Positions 16,476 to 23,613 of a stretch of 64,000 nt of DNA are shown in pieces. How positions within the stretch are numbered: position 1 is the first letter of the stretch; every line of letters starts with the position of its first letter. The stretch comes from an uncultured Desulfovibrio sp. (GTDB lineage Bacteria; Desulfobacterota; Desulfovibrionia; Desulfovibrionales; Desulfovibrionaceae), in assembly GCF_902477725.1 (NCBI RefSeq), contig NZ_CABSIF010000004.1:124001-188000 (forward strand). Reading direction: 5' to 3'. A program made the position numbers and the translations under genes. The notes below the pieces were generated by a model that made no database searches, was not told where the DNA came from, and saw nothing but the letters and a program-made list of their open reading frames with translations.

Positions 16476-17154
16476 GCGCACAATTGAGATCGCAAACAAT
16501 TATGAGTGCGGGCAAACATACAAATTTTGTATGAAATTATGTAAAGCAAGGAAGTTACGAAGATGGCGGAGCTGAATTACACAGAGATATGCATCACAGG
16601 TTCAGGCAGAGGCAATGACAATGTCGTGAATCTTGGTGCAAACGTGGTAGGACTTTGAGAATGGATTGCGGCGTAGCTGCCCGCGCTAGGGAGGTTCTAC
16701 AGCAGCTCTGTCAGCTCGGAGGCGACGTGCTCGTGATGTCCTGACTGCCAATCTGGAGTGAAAATACTGTCTGAGCGTTGAATGCTGGATGGCATATTCA
16801 GATTTCGGCAGGCAAGCGAATAAAAAACTCGAAGCTGGATTTGTGGCAGCAAATATTCAGTAATGCGGCATCAGCAACTGCGAGAGCCACATGTGGAAGA
16901 ATTTATGTGATGGGACGCGTTCCAGCGGCGATATTTTGTAGGTACTCACTGAGGGGGAATGACTGGGAACTGACACAAAAACAGAAGGATAACTGCATTT
17001 GCGTGGAGGGGATTACTTGGATGCCCATCCTGGTTTGCTGGTGCCTATACTGAGCAGGGAAACAGGGCTGTTTGGGAGGTATGCCTTGAAGGGGACTGAG
17101 CTTGGCAGACATCAGGGCATAGGTGAGGCAACTCTAGCGCTTGTCAAAAGCAAT
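16476..17154. other. Gene-free interval between focA and the rplL terminator
   Basis: About 680 bases with no convincing gene. The longest frame (plus strand 16778-17053) has no recognisable domain and ordinary noise composition. Base composition is lower in GC than the flanking genes, particularly near focA. I see no tRNA, known RNA fold or transposon remnant. A small RNA or distant regulatory site is possible. Confidence 0.5.
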
Positions 17155-17182
17155 AAAAAAGGCGGAACCCTAAGGTTCCGCC
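17155..17182 (-). terminator. Rho-independent terminator after rplL
   Basis: Perfect nine-pair stem GGCGGAACC / GGTTCCGCC with a four-base loop, followed on the minus strand by six T residues, 24 bases after the rplL stop. Confidence 0.95.
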
Positions 17183-17206
17183 TCAAAAGCACGGTATTAA
17201 CCGAAC

Positions 17207-17587
17207 TTACTTCACTTCGACGGTGGCGCCGGCTTCGGTCAGCTGCTTCTTGGCGTCTTCAGCTTCTTCCTTGGACACGCCTTCCTTCAGGGTAGCAGGG
17301 GCGCCGTCAACCTTTTCCTTGGCTTCTTTGAGGCCCAGGCTGGTCAGAGCGCGCACAACCTTGATGACGCCGATCTTGTTGGCGCCAGCTTCCTTCAGGA
17401 TAACGTCGAACTCGGTCTTTTCTTCAGCGGCTTCAGCAGCGGCAGCGGGGGCAGCCATCATCATGGCGGCGGCAGGCGCAGCGGCGGAAACGCCGAACTT
17501 TTCTTCGAGTTCCTTGATGAACTCAGAAAGTTCGAGAACGGTCATATTGGAGATAAATTCAACAACTTCTTCTTTGGTAACGGCCAT
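17207..17587 (-). CDS. rplL: Large ribosomal subunit protein bL12 (L7/L12)
   Basis: The flexible stalk protein that recruits translation factors to the ribosome. It is 126 residues: an N-terminal dimerisation helix region, an alanine-rich hinge (AAPAAAMMMAAPAAAAE), and the C-terminal domain with GANKIGVIKVVRALTSLGLKEAK. AGGAGA lies before the ATG at 17587. It is the last gene of the rplK-rplA-rplJ-rplL group, closed by a strong terminator. The usual rpoB does not follow directly; focA lies next on this strand. Confidence 0.98.
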   Translation of the reverse strand: MAVTKEEVVEFISNMTVLELSEFIKELEEKFGVSAAAPAAAMMMAAPAAAAEAAEEKTEFDVILKEAGANKIGVIKVVRALTSLGLKEAKEKVDGAPATLKEGVSKEEAEDAKKQLTEAGATVEVK

Positions 17588-17638
17588 GATAAGTCTCCTG
17601 ATCTTTGGCTTTAGTGCAAATAATTCGATGGTTGCTTG

Positions 17639-18163
17639 CTATGCGGCGTTGGATTTCTGATCTTCGATGCCCTTGAGGGCATAAAGCAGACCACGCACCA
17701 CGTTGGCGAACAGCGAAACAAAGTTGGTGGGCACGGCGTTCATGGTGCCGAGCAACTGACCGAGGAGCTGTTCCCTTCCGGGCAGCTTGGCCAGTGCGTC
17801 AATCTGGGCGGCATCCATAGCCTTGCCGTCCAGGCTGGCGCAGCGAAGCTCAAAGAGCTTGCTTTGCTTGGCAAAATCGCTGAGCGCCTTGGCCACCGCC
17901 ACGGGGTCATCGAACCCAAAGGCTACGCCGCAGTTATCATGGAAATTATCCTTGATAGCGTTGTGCGTACCGTCGGTCAGAGCAATACGGGCAAGCGTGT
18001 TTTTAACGACGAGATATTCGCCGCCTGCATTACGCAGAGAAACGCGCAGGTTCGTCAGCTCTTCCACCGTCATGCCCTTGAAGTCCGTGATAACCGCAAA
18101 AGAAGCCTTGTCGGCGCGGGCCTTAACGGCTTCAATAATTACGGCTTTTCCAGACCTGTTCAC
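17639..18163 (-). CDS. rplJ: Large ribosomal subunit protein uL10
   Basis: The base of the ribosomal stalk, binding 23S rRNA and L7/L12 dimers. It is 174 residues with the conserved segments AVITDFKGMTVEELTNLR and NTLARIAL. The start codon is GTG at 18163 with GAGAGG seven bases upstream. It is co-transcribed with rplL after a 51-base gap, and L10 usually represses its own leader, which would lie in the 168 bases upstream. Confidence 0.97.
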   Translation of the reverse strand: MNRSGKAVIIEAVKARADKASFAVITDFKGMTVEELTNLRVSLRNAGGEYLVVKNTLARIALTDGTHNAIKDNFHDNCGVAFGFDDPVAVAKALSDFAKQSKLFELRCASLDGKAMDAAQIDALAKLPGREQLLGQLLGTMNAVPTNFVSLFANVVRGLLYALKGIEDQKSNAA

Positions 18164-18289
18164 GTGATACCTCTCACGTTCGGGGTTGCCAGGTGGAATG
18201 CCGAGCCAAAGAAGAAGTGTCTGGACAGGGTATTAAGAGCTTGCGCCCACCTGTCGTCTTCGACTCGAATTCCGTATCCTTAGACAGAT

Positions 18290-18320
18290 TGTGGGCGCAC
18301 TGACATACAGCGCGCCCACA
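18290..18320 (-). promoter_or_regulatory. Hairpin between rplA and rplJ, possible attenuator or L10 leader element
   Basis: Nine-pair inverted repeat TGTGGGCGC / GCGCCCACA. It sits 12 bases after the rplA stop, at the start of the rplJ leader. No T-run follows, so an attenuator, RNA-processing site or part of the L10-binding leader is more likely than a simple terminator. Confidence 0.5.
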
Positions 18321-18331
18321 GCCTTGAGAGC

Positions 18332-19039
18332 TTAGCCCTCAAGAAATTTTTTAACCTGAGTCATGTCAACCTTGAAGCCAGGGCCCATGGTGGTGGACAC
18401 TGCCATGGAGAGCATGTAGCTGCCCTTGGCGGCGGAAGGCTTAAGGCGGTTCACGGCGTCAAGCAGGGCCTTGAGGTTGCCCAGAATCTTTTCGGGGCCA
18501 AAGGAGACCTTGCCAAGGGGGGCATGCAGCACGCCAGCCTTGTCAACCTTGAAGTCCACGCGACCGGCCTTAAGTTCGGTAACGGCCTTGGTCACATCAA
18601 AGGTGACGGAGCCGGTCTTGGCGTTGGGCATAAGGCCACGGGGGCCAAGCACGCGACCGATCTGGCCCACAAGAGCCATAACGTCGGGGGTAGCCACGGC
18701 GGCGTCAAATTCGAGCCAGCCTTCCTTGACCTTGGCGACCAGATCTTCGGCACCCACAACATCTGCACCGGCTTCACGGGCTTCTGCCTGCTTCTCGCCC
18801 TTACAGAACACGGCCACGCGAACGGTCTTGCCAAGCCCATGGGGCAGGGTCACAGCGCCGCGAACCATCTGGTCGGAATATTTGGGGTCAACGCCAAGGC
18901 GCACGGCCACGTCAACAGTTTCGTCAAATTTGGCAAAGGAAGCACCAAGCGATTTGCTGATGGCGTCTTCAATGCTGAAGCGGTCCTGAAGGTTGCTGCC
19001 TTCAAGCGCCTTGCGGAAATTCTTGCCATGTCTGGGCAT
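18332..19039 (-). CDS. rplA: Large ribosomal subunit protein uL1
   Basis: The L1 stalk protein that helps release deacylated tRNA. It is 235 residues from the ATG at 19039 (AAGGATT upstream); a longer frame to 19102 gives an extension not seen in L1. Typical segments are MPRHGKNFRKAL, DQMVRGAVTLPHG and GPRGLMPNAKTG. L1 often represses its own rplK-rplA operon by binding the mRNA. Confidence 0.97.
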   Translation of the reverse strand: MPRHGKNFRKALEGSNLQDRFSIEDAISKSLGASFAKFDETVDVAVRLGVDPKYSDQMVRGAVTLPHGLGKTVRVAVFCKGEKQAEAREAGADVVGAEDLVAKVKEGWLEFDAAVATPDVMALVGQIGRVLGPRGLMPNAKTGSVTFDVTKAVTELKAGRVDFKVDKAGVLHAPLGKVSFGPEKILGNLKALLDAVNRLKPSAAKGSYMLSMAVSTTMGPGFKVDMTQVKKFLEG

Positions 19040-19174
19040 GAGATAATCCTTTCGTTTTGCATCTCCTGCCGTACTTTGTCTTGCGCAAAGACGGCAGTAC
19101 AATTGATTTCAACGATGGCTGCCAAGCATATTAAAGCTTTTGCAGCCGTAAGACCAATGTGCCGTATATGCAAC

Positions 19175-19192
19175 GAGCGCCCTTGGGCGCTC
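19175..19192 (-). promoter_or_regulatory. Hairpin between rplK and rplA
   Basis: Perfect inverted repeat GAGCGCCC / GGGCGCTC with a two-base centre (AA on the minus strand), 18 bases after the rplK stop. No T-run follows. It may be a processing or stabilising hairpin. Confidence 0.45.
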
Positions 19193-19210
19193 ACGGCTTT
19201 AAAATGGGCC

Positions 19211-19633
19211 TTACTTTACGTCAATGCCCATGCTGCGAGCGGTACCAGCGATGGACTTCACCGCAGACTCAATGCTTGCAGCATTCAGATCGGGCAGCTT
19301 CAGCTTGGCGATTTCTTCAATCTGCGCCATGCTCAGGCTACCAACCTTGTTACGGTTGGGTTCGCCGGAACCCTTTTCGATCTTGGCGGCTTTCATGATC
19401 AGCACCGAGGCCGGGGGGGTCTTGGTAATGAAGGTGAAAGAGCGGTCGGCGTACACGGTGATGACCACAGGAATGATCGTGCCCTTCTGTTCCATGGTGC
19501 GGGCATTGAATTCCTTGCAGAAACCCATGATGTTCAGGCCGTGCTGACCGAGGGCAGGACCAACCGGCGGCGAGGGGTTAGCCGCGCCAGCGGGGATCTG
19601 CAGTTTAATTTTGGCAACTTCTTTCTTGGCCAT
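19211..19633 (-). CDS. rplK: Large ribosomal subunit protein uL11
   Basis: Part of the GTPase-associated centre of the ribosome. It is 140 residues, with the proline-rich N-terminal hinge AGAANPSPPVGPALGQHG and the C-terminal rRNA-binding domain ending in SIAGTARSMGIDV. It follows nusG in the standard secE-nusG-rplK order. Confidence 0.98.
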   Translation of the reverse strand: MAKKEVAKIKLQIPAGAANPSPPVGPALGQHGLNIMGFCKEFNARTMEQKGTIIPVVITVYADRSFTFITKTPPASVLIMKAAKIEKGSGEPNRNKVGSLSMAQIEEIAKLKLPDLNAASIESAVKSIAGTARSMGIDVK

Positions 19634-19699
19634 TTGAGTTATCCTTCATCGCTGCTCGCGCAGTTCAAGGCAAAGCCCTGTCGCGCGGGGGGCAAGTCA

Positions 19700-20272
19700 T
19701 TAACCTTTGGATACCTGCACGAAATCCAGTTCCACAGGGGTCTGACGACCAAAAATGGAAACGGAAACGCGCAGTTTCCCCTTGTCGTAGTTGACGTCTT
19801 CCACAACGCCATTGAAGCCGCCAAACGGCCCTTCAATAACGCGTACTTCGTCGCCGCGGTCAAAGTTAAACTTGGGCCTTGGCGTTTCCTGGCGAGACTC
19901 CATCAGGGTGAGAATGCGCTGTGCTTCACTCTCACGCATTGGGGTAGGACGGTTTTTGCCGCCCACAAAGCCGGTGACCTTGGGGATGGACTGTACCAGA
20001 TGCCAGGAAAGATCCGTCATGGTCATACGCACCATGACATACCCGGGATAGAACTTGCGCGTAGAGGTGCGCTGCTGTCCACCCTTGGTAGGTTCAATAA
20101 CCTTTTCAGTGGGGACAACAACTTCCTCAATAAGCCCTTCATCCTGCCCGGTGCGGCGCAACTCGTTAATGGTCTTCTGCACACGCTGCTCGAAACCTGA
20201 GTAGGTGTGCACGATGTACCAGCGAGCCTTTTTGCAGAGCTCGGAAGTTTCGTCGATAACAGGGTCTTTCAT
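19700..20272 (-). CDS. nusG: Transcription elongation/antitermination factor NusG
   Basis: Binds RNA polymerase, increases processivity, and links it to Rho or ribosomes. It is 190 residues: an N-terminal NGN domain (KARWYIVHTYSGFEQRV, FYPGYVMVRM) and a C-terminal KOW domain (FDRGDEVRVIEGPFGGFNGVV). It starts eight bases after secE, so the two are almost certainly co-transcribed. Confidence 0.97.
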   Translation of the reverse strand: MKDPVIDETSELCKKARWYIVHTYSGFEQRVQKTINELRRTGQDEGLIEEVVVPTEKVIEPTKGGQQRTSTRKFYPGYVMVRMTMTDLSWHLVQSIPKVTGFVGGKNRPTPMRESEAQRILTLMESRQETPRPKFNFDRGDEVRVIEGPFGGFNGVVEDVNYDKGKLRVSVSIFGRQTPVELDFVQVSKG

Positions 20273-20280
20273 ATCGGCCT

Positions 20281-20520
20281 TCAGGACAATAGGGTCTTGA
20301 TCAGGGAAGACAGACCAAAGTCCACCAGCCCCAGGATGACAGCCATCACGGCTACAAAGCCCAAAACGGCCAAGGTGGCTTTGCGCGTTTCCTGCAACGT
20401 AGGCCAGGTGACCTTGCGCAATTCGGCCTTGGCGTCCTCAACGTAGCGAGTAAACCGTACGACTGGATTCGGGCCTTTGTCCGCCTTAAGGTCGGCAGCT
20501 TGAGCTTGTTTTTTTGCCAT
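20281..20520 (-). CDS. secE: Preprotein translocase subunit SecE
   Basis: A small inner-membrane subunit that clamps SecY in the Sec translocon. It is 79 residues, with a hydrophilic N-terminus, the family motif AELRKVTWPTLQET, and a single C-terminal transmembrane helix. The start at 20520 is chosen over a longer frame to 20625 that would run through the tRNA-Trp gene. Confidence 0.95.
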   Translation of the reverse strand: MAKKQAQAADLKADKGPNPVVRFTRYVEDAKAELRKVTWPTLQETRKATLAVLGFVAVMAVILGLVDFGLSSLIKTLLS

Positions 20521-20542
20521 GGTGTAATCCGGAGATAAAAAA

Positions 20543-20619
20543 TGGCAGGGCAGGAGGGATTCGAACCCCCAACATGCGGTTTTGGAGACCGCCGCTCTAG
20601 CCGTTAGAGCTACTGCCCT
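20543..20619 (-). tRNA. tRNA-Trp (anticodon CCA)
   Basis: The cloverleaf folds fully: acceptor AGGGCAG with CTGCCCT, anticodon loop CTCCAAA giving CCA, T loop TTCGAAT, discriminator G, and an encoded 3' CCA. It lies between rpmG and secE, the common bacterial position. Confidence 0.97.
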
Positions 20620-20628
20620 GCACACCGT

Positions 20629-20651
20629 CCGGGGGGCTTATCGCCCCCCGG
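20629..20651 (-). promoter_or_regulatory. GC-rich hairpin between rpmG and tRNA-Trp
   Basis: Stem CCGGGGGG / CCCCCCGG with a seven-base loop, lacking a T-run. Probably an RNA-processing or attenuation hairpin that helps separate the mRNA from the tRNA. Confidence 0.5.
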
Positions 20652-20662
20652 CGGAAGTTTAT

Positions 20663-20812
20663 TTACCTGGTTTCGCGATGCAATGTGTGCTTCTTATCCC
20701 AGGGACAATACTTTTTCATTTCCAGCCGACCGGTAGTGTTTTTCTTGTTCTTCCGGGTGCTGTAGTTGCGGCGCTTGCACTCGGTGCAGGCCAGTATGAT
20801 ATTAATTCGCAT
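20663..20812 (-). CDS. rpmG: Large ribosomal subunit protein bL33
   Basis: A 49-residue protein between tuf and tRNA-Trp. It begins MRINIILACTECKRRNY and ends with KKYCPWDKKHTLHRE, the L33 pattern. The first zinc-type pair (CTEC) is intact, but the second reads CPWD, so only three of four cysteines are kept and zinc binding is uncertain. It starts three bases after the tuf stop. Confidence 0.95.
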   Translation of the reverse strand: MRINIILACTECKRRNYSTRKNKKNTTGRLEMKKYCPWDKKHTLHRETR

Positions 20813-20815
20813 ATA

Positions 20816-22009
20816 CTACTCGATGATTTCAGTCACCACGCCGGAGCCAACGGTGCGGCCGCCTTCACGAATGGCGAAGCGCAAACCGGATTCCATGGCG
20901 ATGGGGGCGATGAGTTCAACGATAAACTGGGAGTTATCGCCAGGCATAACCATTTCCACGCCTTCGGGCAGGTTGATGATGCCGGTGATGTCAGTGGTAC
21001 GGAAGTAGAACTGAGGACGGTAGCCAGAGAAGAACGGGGTATGACGGCCACCTTCTTCCTTGGAGAGAACGTACACTTCAGCCTTGAACTTCTTGTGGGG
21101 CGTGATGCTCTTGGGAGCGGCAAGAACCTGGCCGCGTTCCACGTCGTCACGCTTGGTGCCGCGAAGCAGGGCGCCGATGTTGTCGCCAGCCTGACCCTGG
21201 TCAAGCAGCTTGCGGAACATTTCCACGCCGGTGCAGATGGTCTTCTGGGTGGGCTTGATACCCACGATTTCCACTTCGTCGCTGACCTTCAGAATACCGC
21301 GTTCCACACGACCGGTAACAACAGTACCACGGCCAGAGATGGAGAACACGTCTTCGATGGGCATCAGGAAGGGCTTGTCGATGTCGCGCTGCGGTTCGGG
21401 GATGAAATCGTCGCAAGCCTGCAGAAGGTCAAGAATGCACTTGGCTTCGGGCGCGTCGGGGTTATCGCATTCCAGAGCCTTGAGGGCGGAACCGCGGATA
21501 ACCGGAACGTCATCGCCGGGGAAGTCGTAGCTGGAGAGCAGTTCGCGAACTTCAAGTTCCACGAGTTCCAGCAGTTCTTCGTCGTCAACCAGGTCGCACT
21601 TGTTCAGGAACACCACGAGCTGGGGCACGCCGACCTGACGGGCAAGCAGGATGTGCTCACGGGTCTGGGGCATGGGGCCGTCGGTGGCGGCCACAACGAT
21701 GATACCGCCGTCCATCTGAGCAGCGCCGGTGATCATGTTCTTGATGTAGTCGGCGTGGCCGGGGCAGTCAACGTGGGCGTAGTGGCGGTTGGCCGTTTCG
21801 TATTCCACGTGGGCGGTCGAAATGGTGATGCCGCGTTCCTTTTCTTCGGGGGCCTTGTCGATTTCGTCATACGAAATGAACTTGCCCGAACCCTTCAGGC
21901 CGGCGATCTTGGTGATGGCGGCGGTAAGGGTGGTCTTGCCATGGTCGATGTGGCCGATAGTGCCAATGTTTACATGGGGCTTTTTGCGTTCAAATTTTTC
22001 CTTGCCCAT
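20816..22009 (-). CDS. tuf: Translation elongation factor Tu
   Basis: The GTPase that delivers aminoacyl-tRNA to the ribosome; 397 residues. G-domain motifs are all present: GHIDHGKTT (G1), DCPGHADY (G3) and NKCDLVDD (G4), followed by two beta-barrel domains ending in GRTVGSGVVTEIIE. It heads a tuf-rpmG-tRNA-Trp-secE-nusG arrangement, with tRNA genes on the same strand upstream. Confidence 0.99.
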   Translation of the reverse strand: MGKEKFERKKPHVNIGTIGHIDHGKTTLTAAITKIAGLKGSGKFISYDEIDKAPEEKERGITISTAHVEYETANRHYAHVDCPGHADYIKNMITGAAQMDGGIIVVAATDGPMPQTREHILLARQVGVPQLVVFLNKCDLVDDEELLELVELEVRELLSSYDFPGDDVPVIRGSALKALECDNPDAPEAKCILDLLQACDDFIPEPQRDIDKPFLMPIEDVFSISGRGTVVTGRVERGILKVSDEVEIVGIKPTQKTICTGVEMFRKLLDQGQAGDNIGALLRGTKRDDVERGQVLAAPKSITPHKKFKAEVYVLSKEEGGRHTPFFSGYRPQFYFRTTDITGIINLPEGVEMVMPGDNSQFIVELIAPIAMESGLRFAIREGGRTVGSGVVTEIIE

Positions 22010-22222
22010 TGTACGTCTCCCTGGAGAAAAAAATGTTTGCGTTTTACCTGCGTTACTAAATTCTATTGAATTCGTAGAGCTGTAACGCCTGCTCCTCGCG
22101 TAACGGCTGCGGCAGTGGGATGTTCCGTTGGGCGGCCCGCTATCCGCATTCAGTCCCTGGACACCAGGGAACGTGCATTGGCGGACAAGATGACTGAGGG
22201 GAGGCGGATTCAGGCAGGATTT

Positions 22223-22298
22223 TGGAGCGGGAAACGGGATTCGAACCCGCGACCCTCAGCTTGGAAGGCTGATGCTCTAGCCGTTGAGCTATTCCCGC
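22223..22298 (-). tRNA. tRNA-Gly (anticodon TCC)
   Basis: Acceptor GCGGGAA with TTCCCGC, anticodon loop CTTCCAA giving TCC, T loop TTCGAAT, discriminator T and encoded CCA. It reads GGA/GGG codons. Confidence 0.97.
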
Positions 22299-22398
22299 AC
22301 GCTACCGTAGTTCCCCGACAGGCTTCCTGTCTCCTACAGCCAAGGCAGTTTATTCAAGCCAGCCACCAACCGTCCAGTATTTGGCGACGGAAAAGTGG

Positions 22399-22484
22399 TG
22401 GTGGAGGGGGGTGGATTTGAACCACCGAAGTCTTACGACGACAGATTTACAGTCTGTTCCCTTTGGCCACTCGGGAACCCCTCC
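22399..22484 (-). tRNA. tRNA-Tyr (anticodon GTA)
   Basis: An 86-base tRNA with a long variable arm, acceptor GGAGGGG, anticodon stem-loop ACTGTAAAT giving GTA, and encoded CCA. The long arm rules out the usual short-arm tRNAs. Confidence 0.96.
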
Positions 22485-22530
22485 AGACTTGCCGAAAAGT
22501 CGGAAAGTCCGACCTTCGTTCAGCTTCTTG

Positions 22531-22606
22531 TGGAGCTGGCGATGGGACTCGAACCCGCAACCTGCTGATTACAAATCAGCTGCTCTGCCAGTTGAGCTAC
22601 GCCAGC
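22531..22606 (-). tRNA. tRNA-Thr (anticodon TGT)
   Basis: Acceptor GCTGGCG with CGCCAGC, anticodon loop TTTGTAA giving TGT, T loop TTCGAGT, discriminator T and encoded CCA. It is the first gene of the Thr-Tyr-Gly tRNA run leading to tuf. Confidence 0.97.
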
Positions 22607-22741
22607 GGCAACACAGCTTATTAGCGATTTTCACTCTGCTTGGCAAGCAAAAAATTCGCTTTGGCTCAAATTTTTTCAAATTACAGTGAGCCGTGTTGCT
22701 TTTTACCGTTTTTTGCGCTTTTGCGCGGAAACGATTTGGCC

Positions 22742-23608
22742 TTATAGCCCTTTCCTCGCCAATGTGCAACGGTTAAGTTGGGCAATATCCCGTTTATTTT
22801 CAATTTTTTTGAAAATTCCTGTGTCAGTCAACAGATCGCGCACGGCATCCGCCTGATTTGCGCCGTGTTCCAGCAAAACCCAACCGCCATTTTGCAATGC
22901 AATCGCGGCTGCATCCACGGCAGCTTTCAGATGGAACAGGCCGTTGTTTTCAGAAAACAGGGCACTGTGCGGTTCGTTGTGCAGCACCTCATCCATAACC
23001 ATGTGCCGCTCTGCATCAGCTATATATGGCGGATTGCTCACAAGCAGACGCAGCGATTCCGGCTTGAGCGGCGGGGTACGCATGTCTGCCCGCAGCGCCG
23101 TGATGCGGCTGTCCACACAGTGCCGCTCCGCATTTTGCGCGGCAACGGCAATGGCATTGGGGCAGATATCCAGCAGAATACCACGCCAGCCGTGGCGCTC
23201 CGCCGCCAGAGTGATGCCGATGCAGCCCGTGCCAGTGCCCAGATCAGCAAAGCTGAGGCGCTCTTCCGGCAGCAGCTCCAGAGCATTGTCCACAATGAGT
23301 TCCGTTTCTGGTCTAGGGATGAGAGTGTGTGGCGTAACCGCAAAGTCGCGGCCATAAAATTCCTTGCGCCCGATGATTTGGGCCAGGGGTTGCCCCGTGG
23401 CCCGGCAGGCAACCAGCGCCAGAAACGCATTTTCTTCACTGGCAGTCAGCTCCCGCCCGGCCTCAAGAATGCAAAACAGGCGGGCAGAGCCGGAAGGATC
23501 GCCCTTGAACGTTTCGCGCGCCAGCACTTCTGCGCAAAGGCGGGGGCTGTCCACCCCCGCCTTTGTCAGTTGCTCAGTTGCGTTATCTATACATTGCTTG
23601 AGGCGCAC
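22742..23608 (-). CDS. prmC: Peptide chain release factor N5-glutamine methyltransferase
   Basis: Methylates the GGQ glutamine of release factors RF1 and RF2 using S-adenosylmethionine. It is 288 residues with an N-terminal helical domain (LAQIIGRKEFYGRDFAV, TLIPRPETE), the SAM-binding motif ADLGTGTGCIGI, and the catalytic NPPY motif in LLVSNPPYIAD. It starts five bases after lon on the same strand, so it is probably co-transcribed with it. Confidence 0.95.
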   Translation of the reverse strand: MRLKQCIDNATEQLTKAGVDSPRLCAEVLARETFKGDPSGSARLFCILEAGRELTASEENAFLALVACRATGQPLAQIIGRKEFYGRDFAVTPHTLIPRPETELIVDNALELLPEERLSFADLGTGTGCIGITLAAERHGWRGILLDICPNAIAVAAQNAERHCVDSRITALRADMRTPPLKPESLRLLVSNPPYIADAERHMVMDEVLHNEPHSALFSENNGLFHLKAAVDAAAIALQNGGWVLLEHGANQADAVRDLLTDTGIFKKIENKRDIAQLNRCTLARKGL

Positions 23609-23613
23609 GAATG

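Noticed and set aside
16778..17053. 91-codon ORF upstream of focA
   Set aside because: No domain, no good ribosome site, and noise-like composition.
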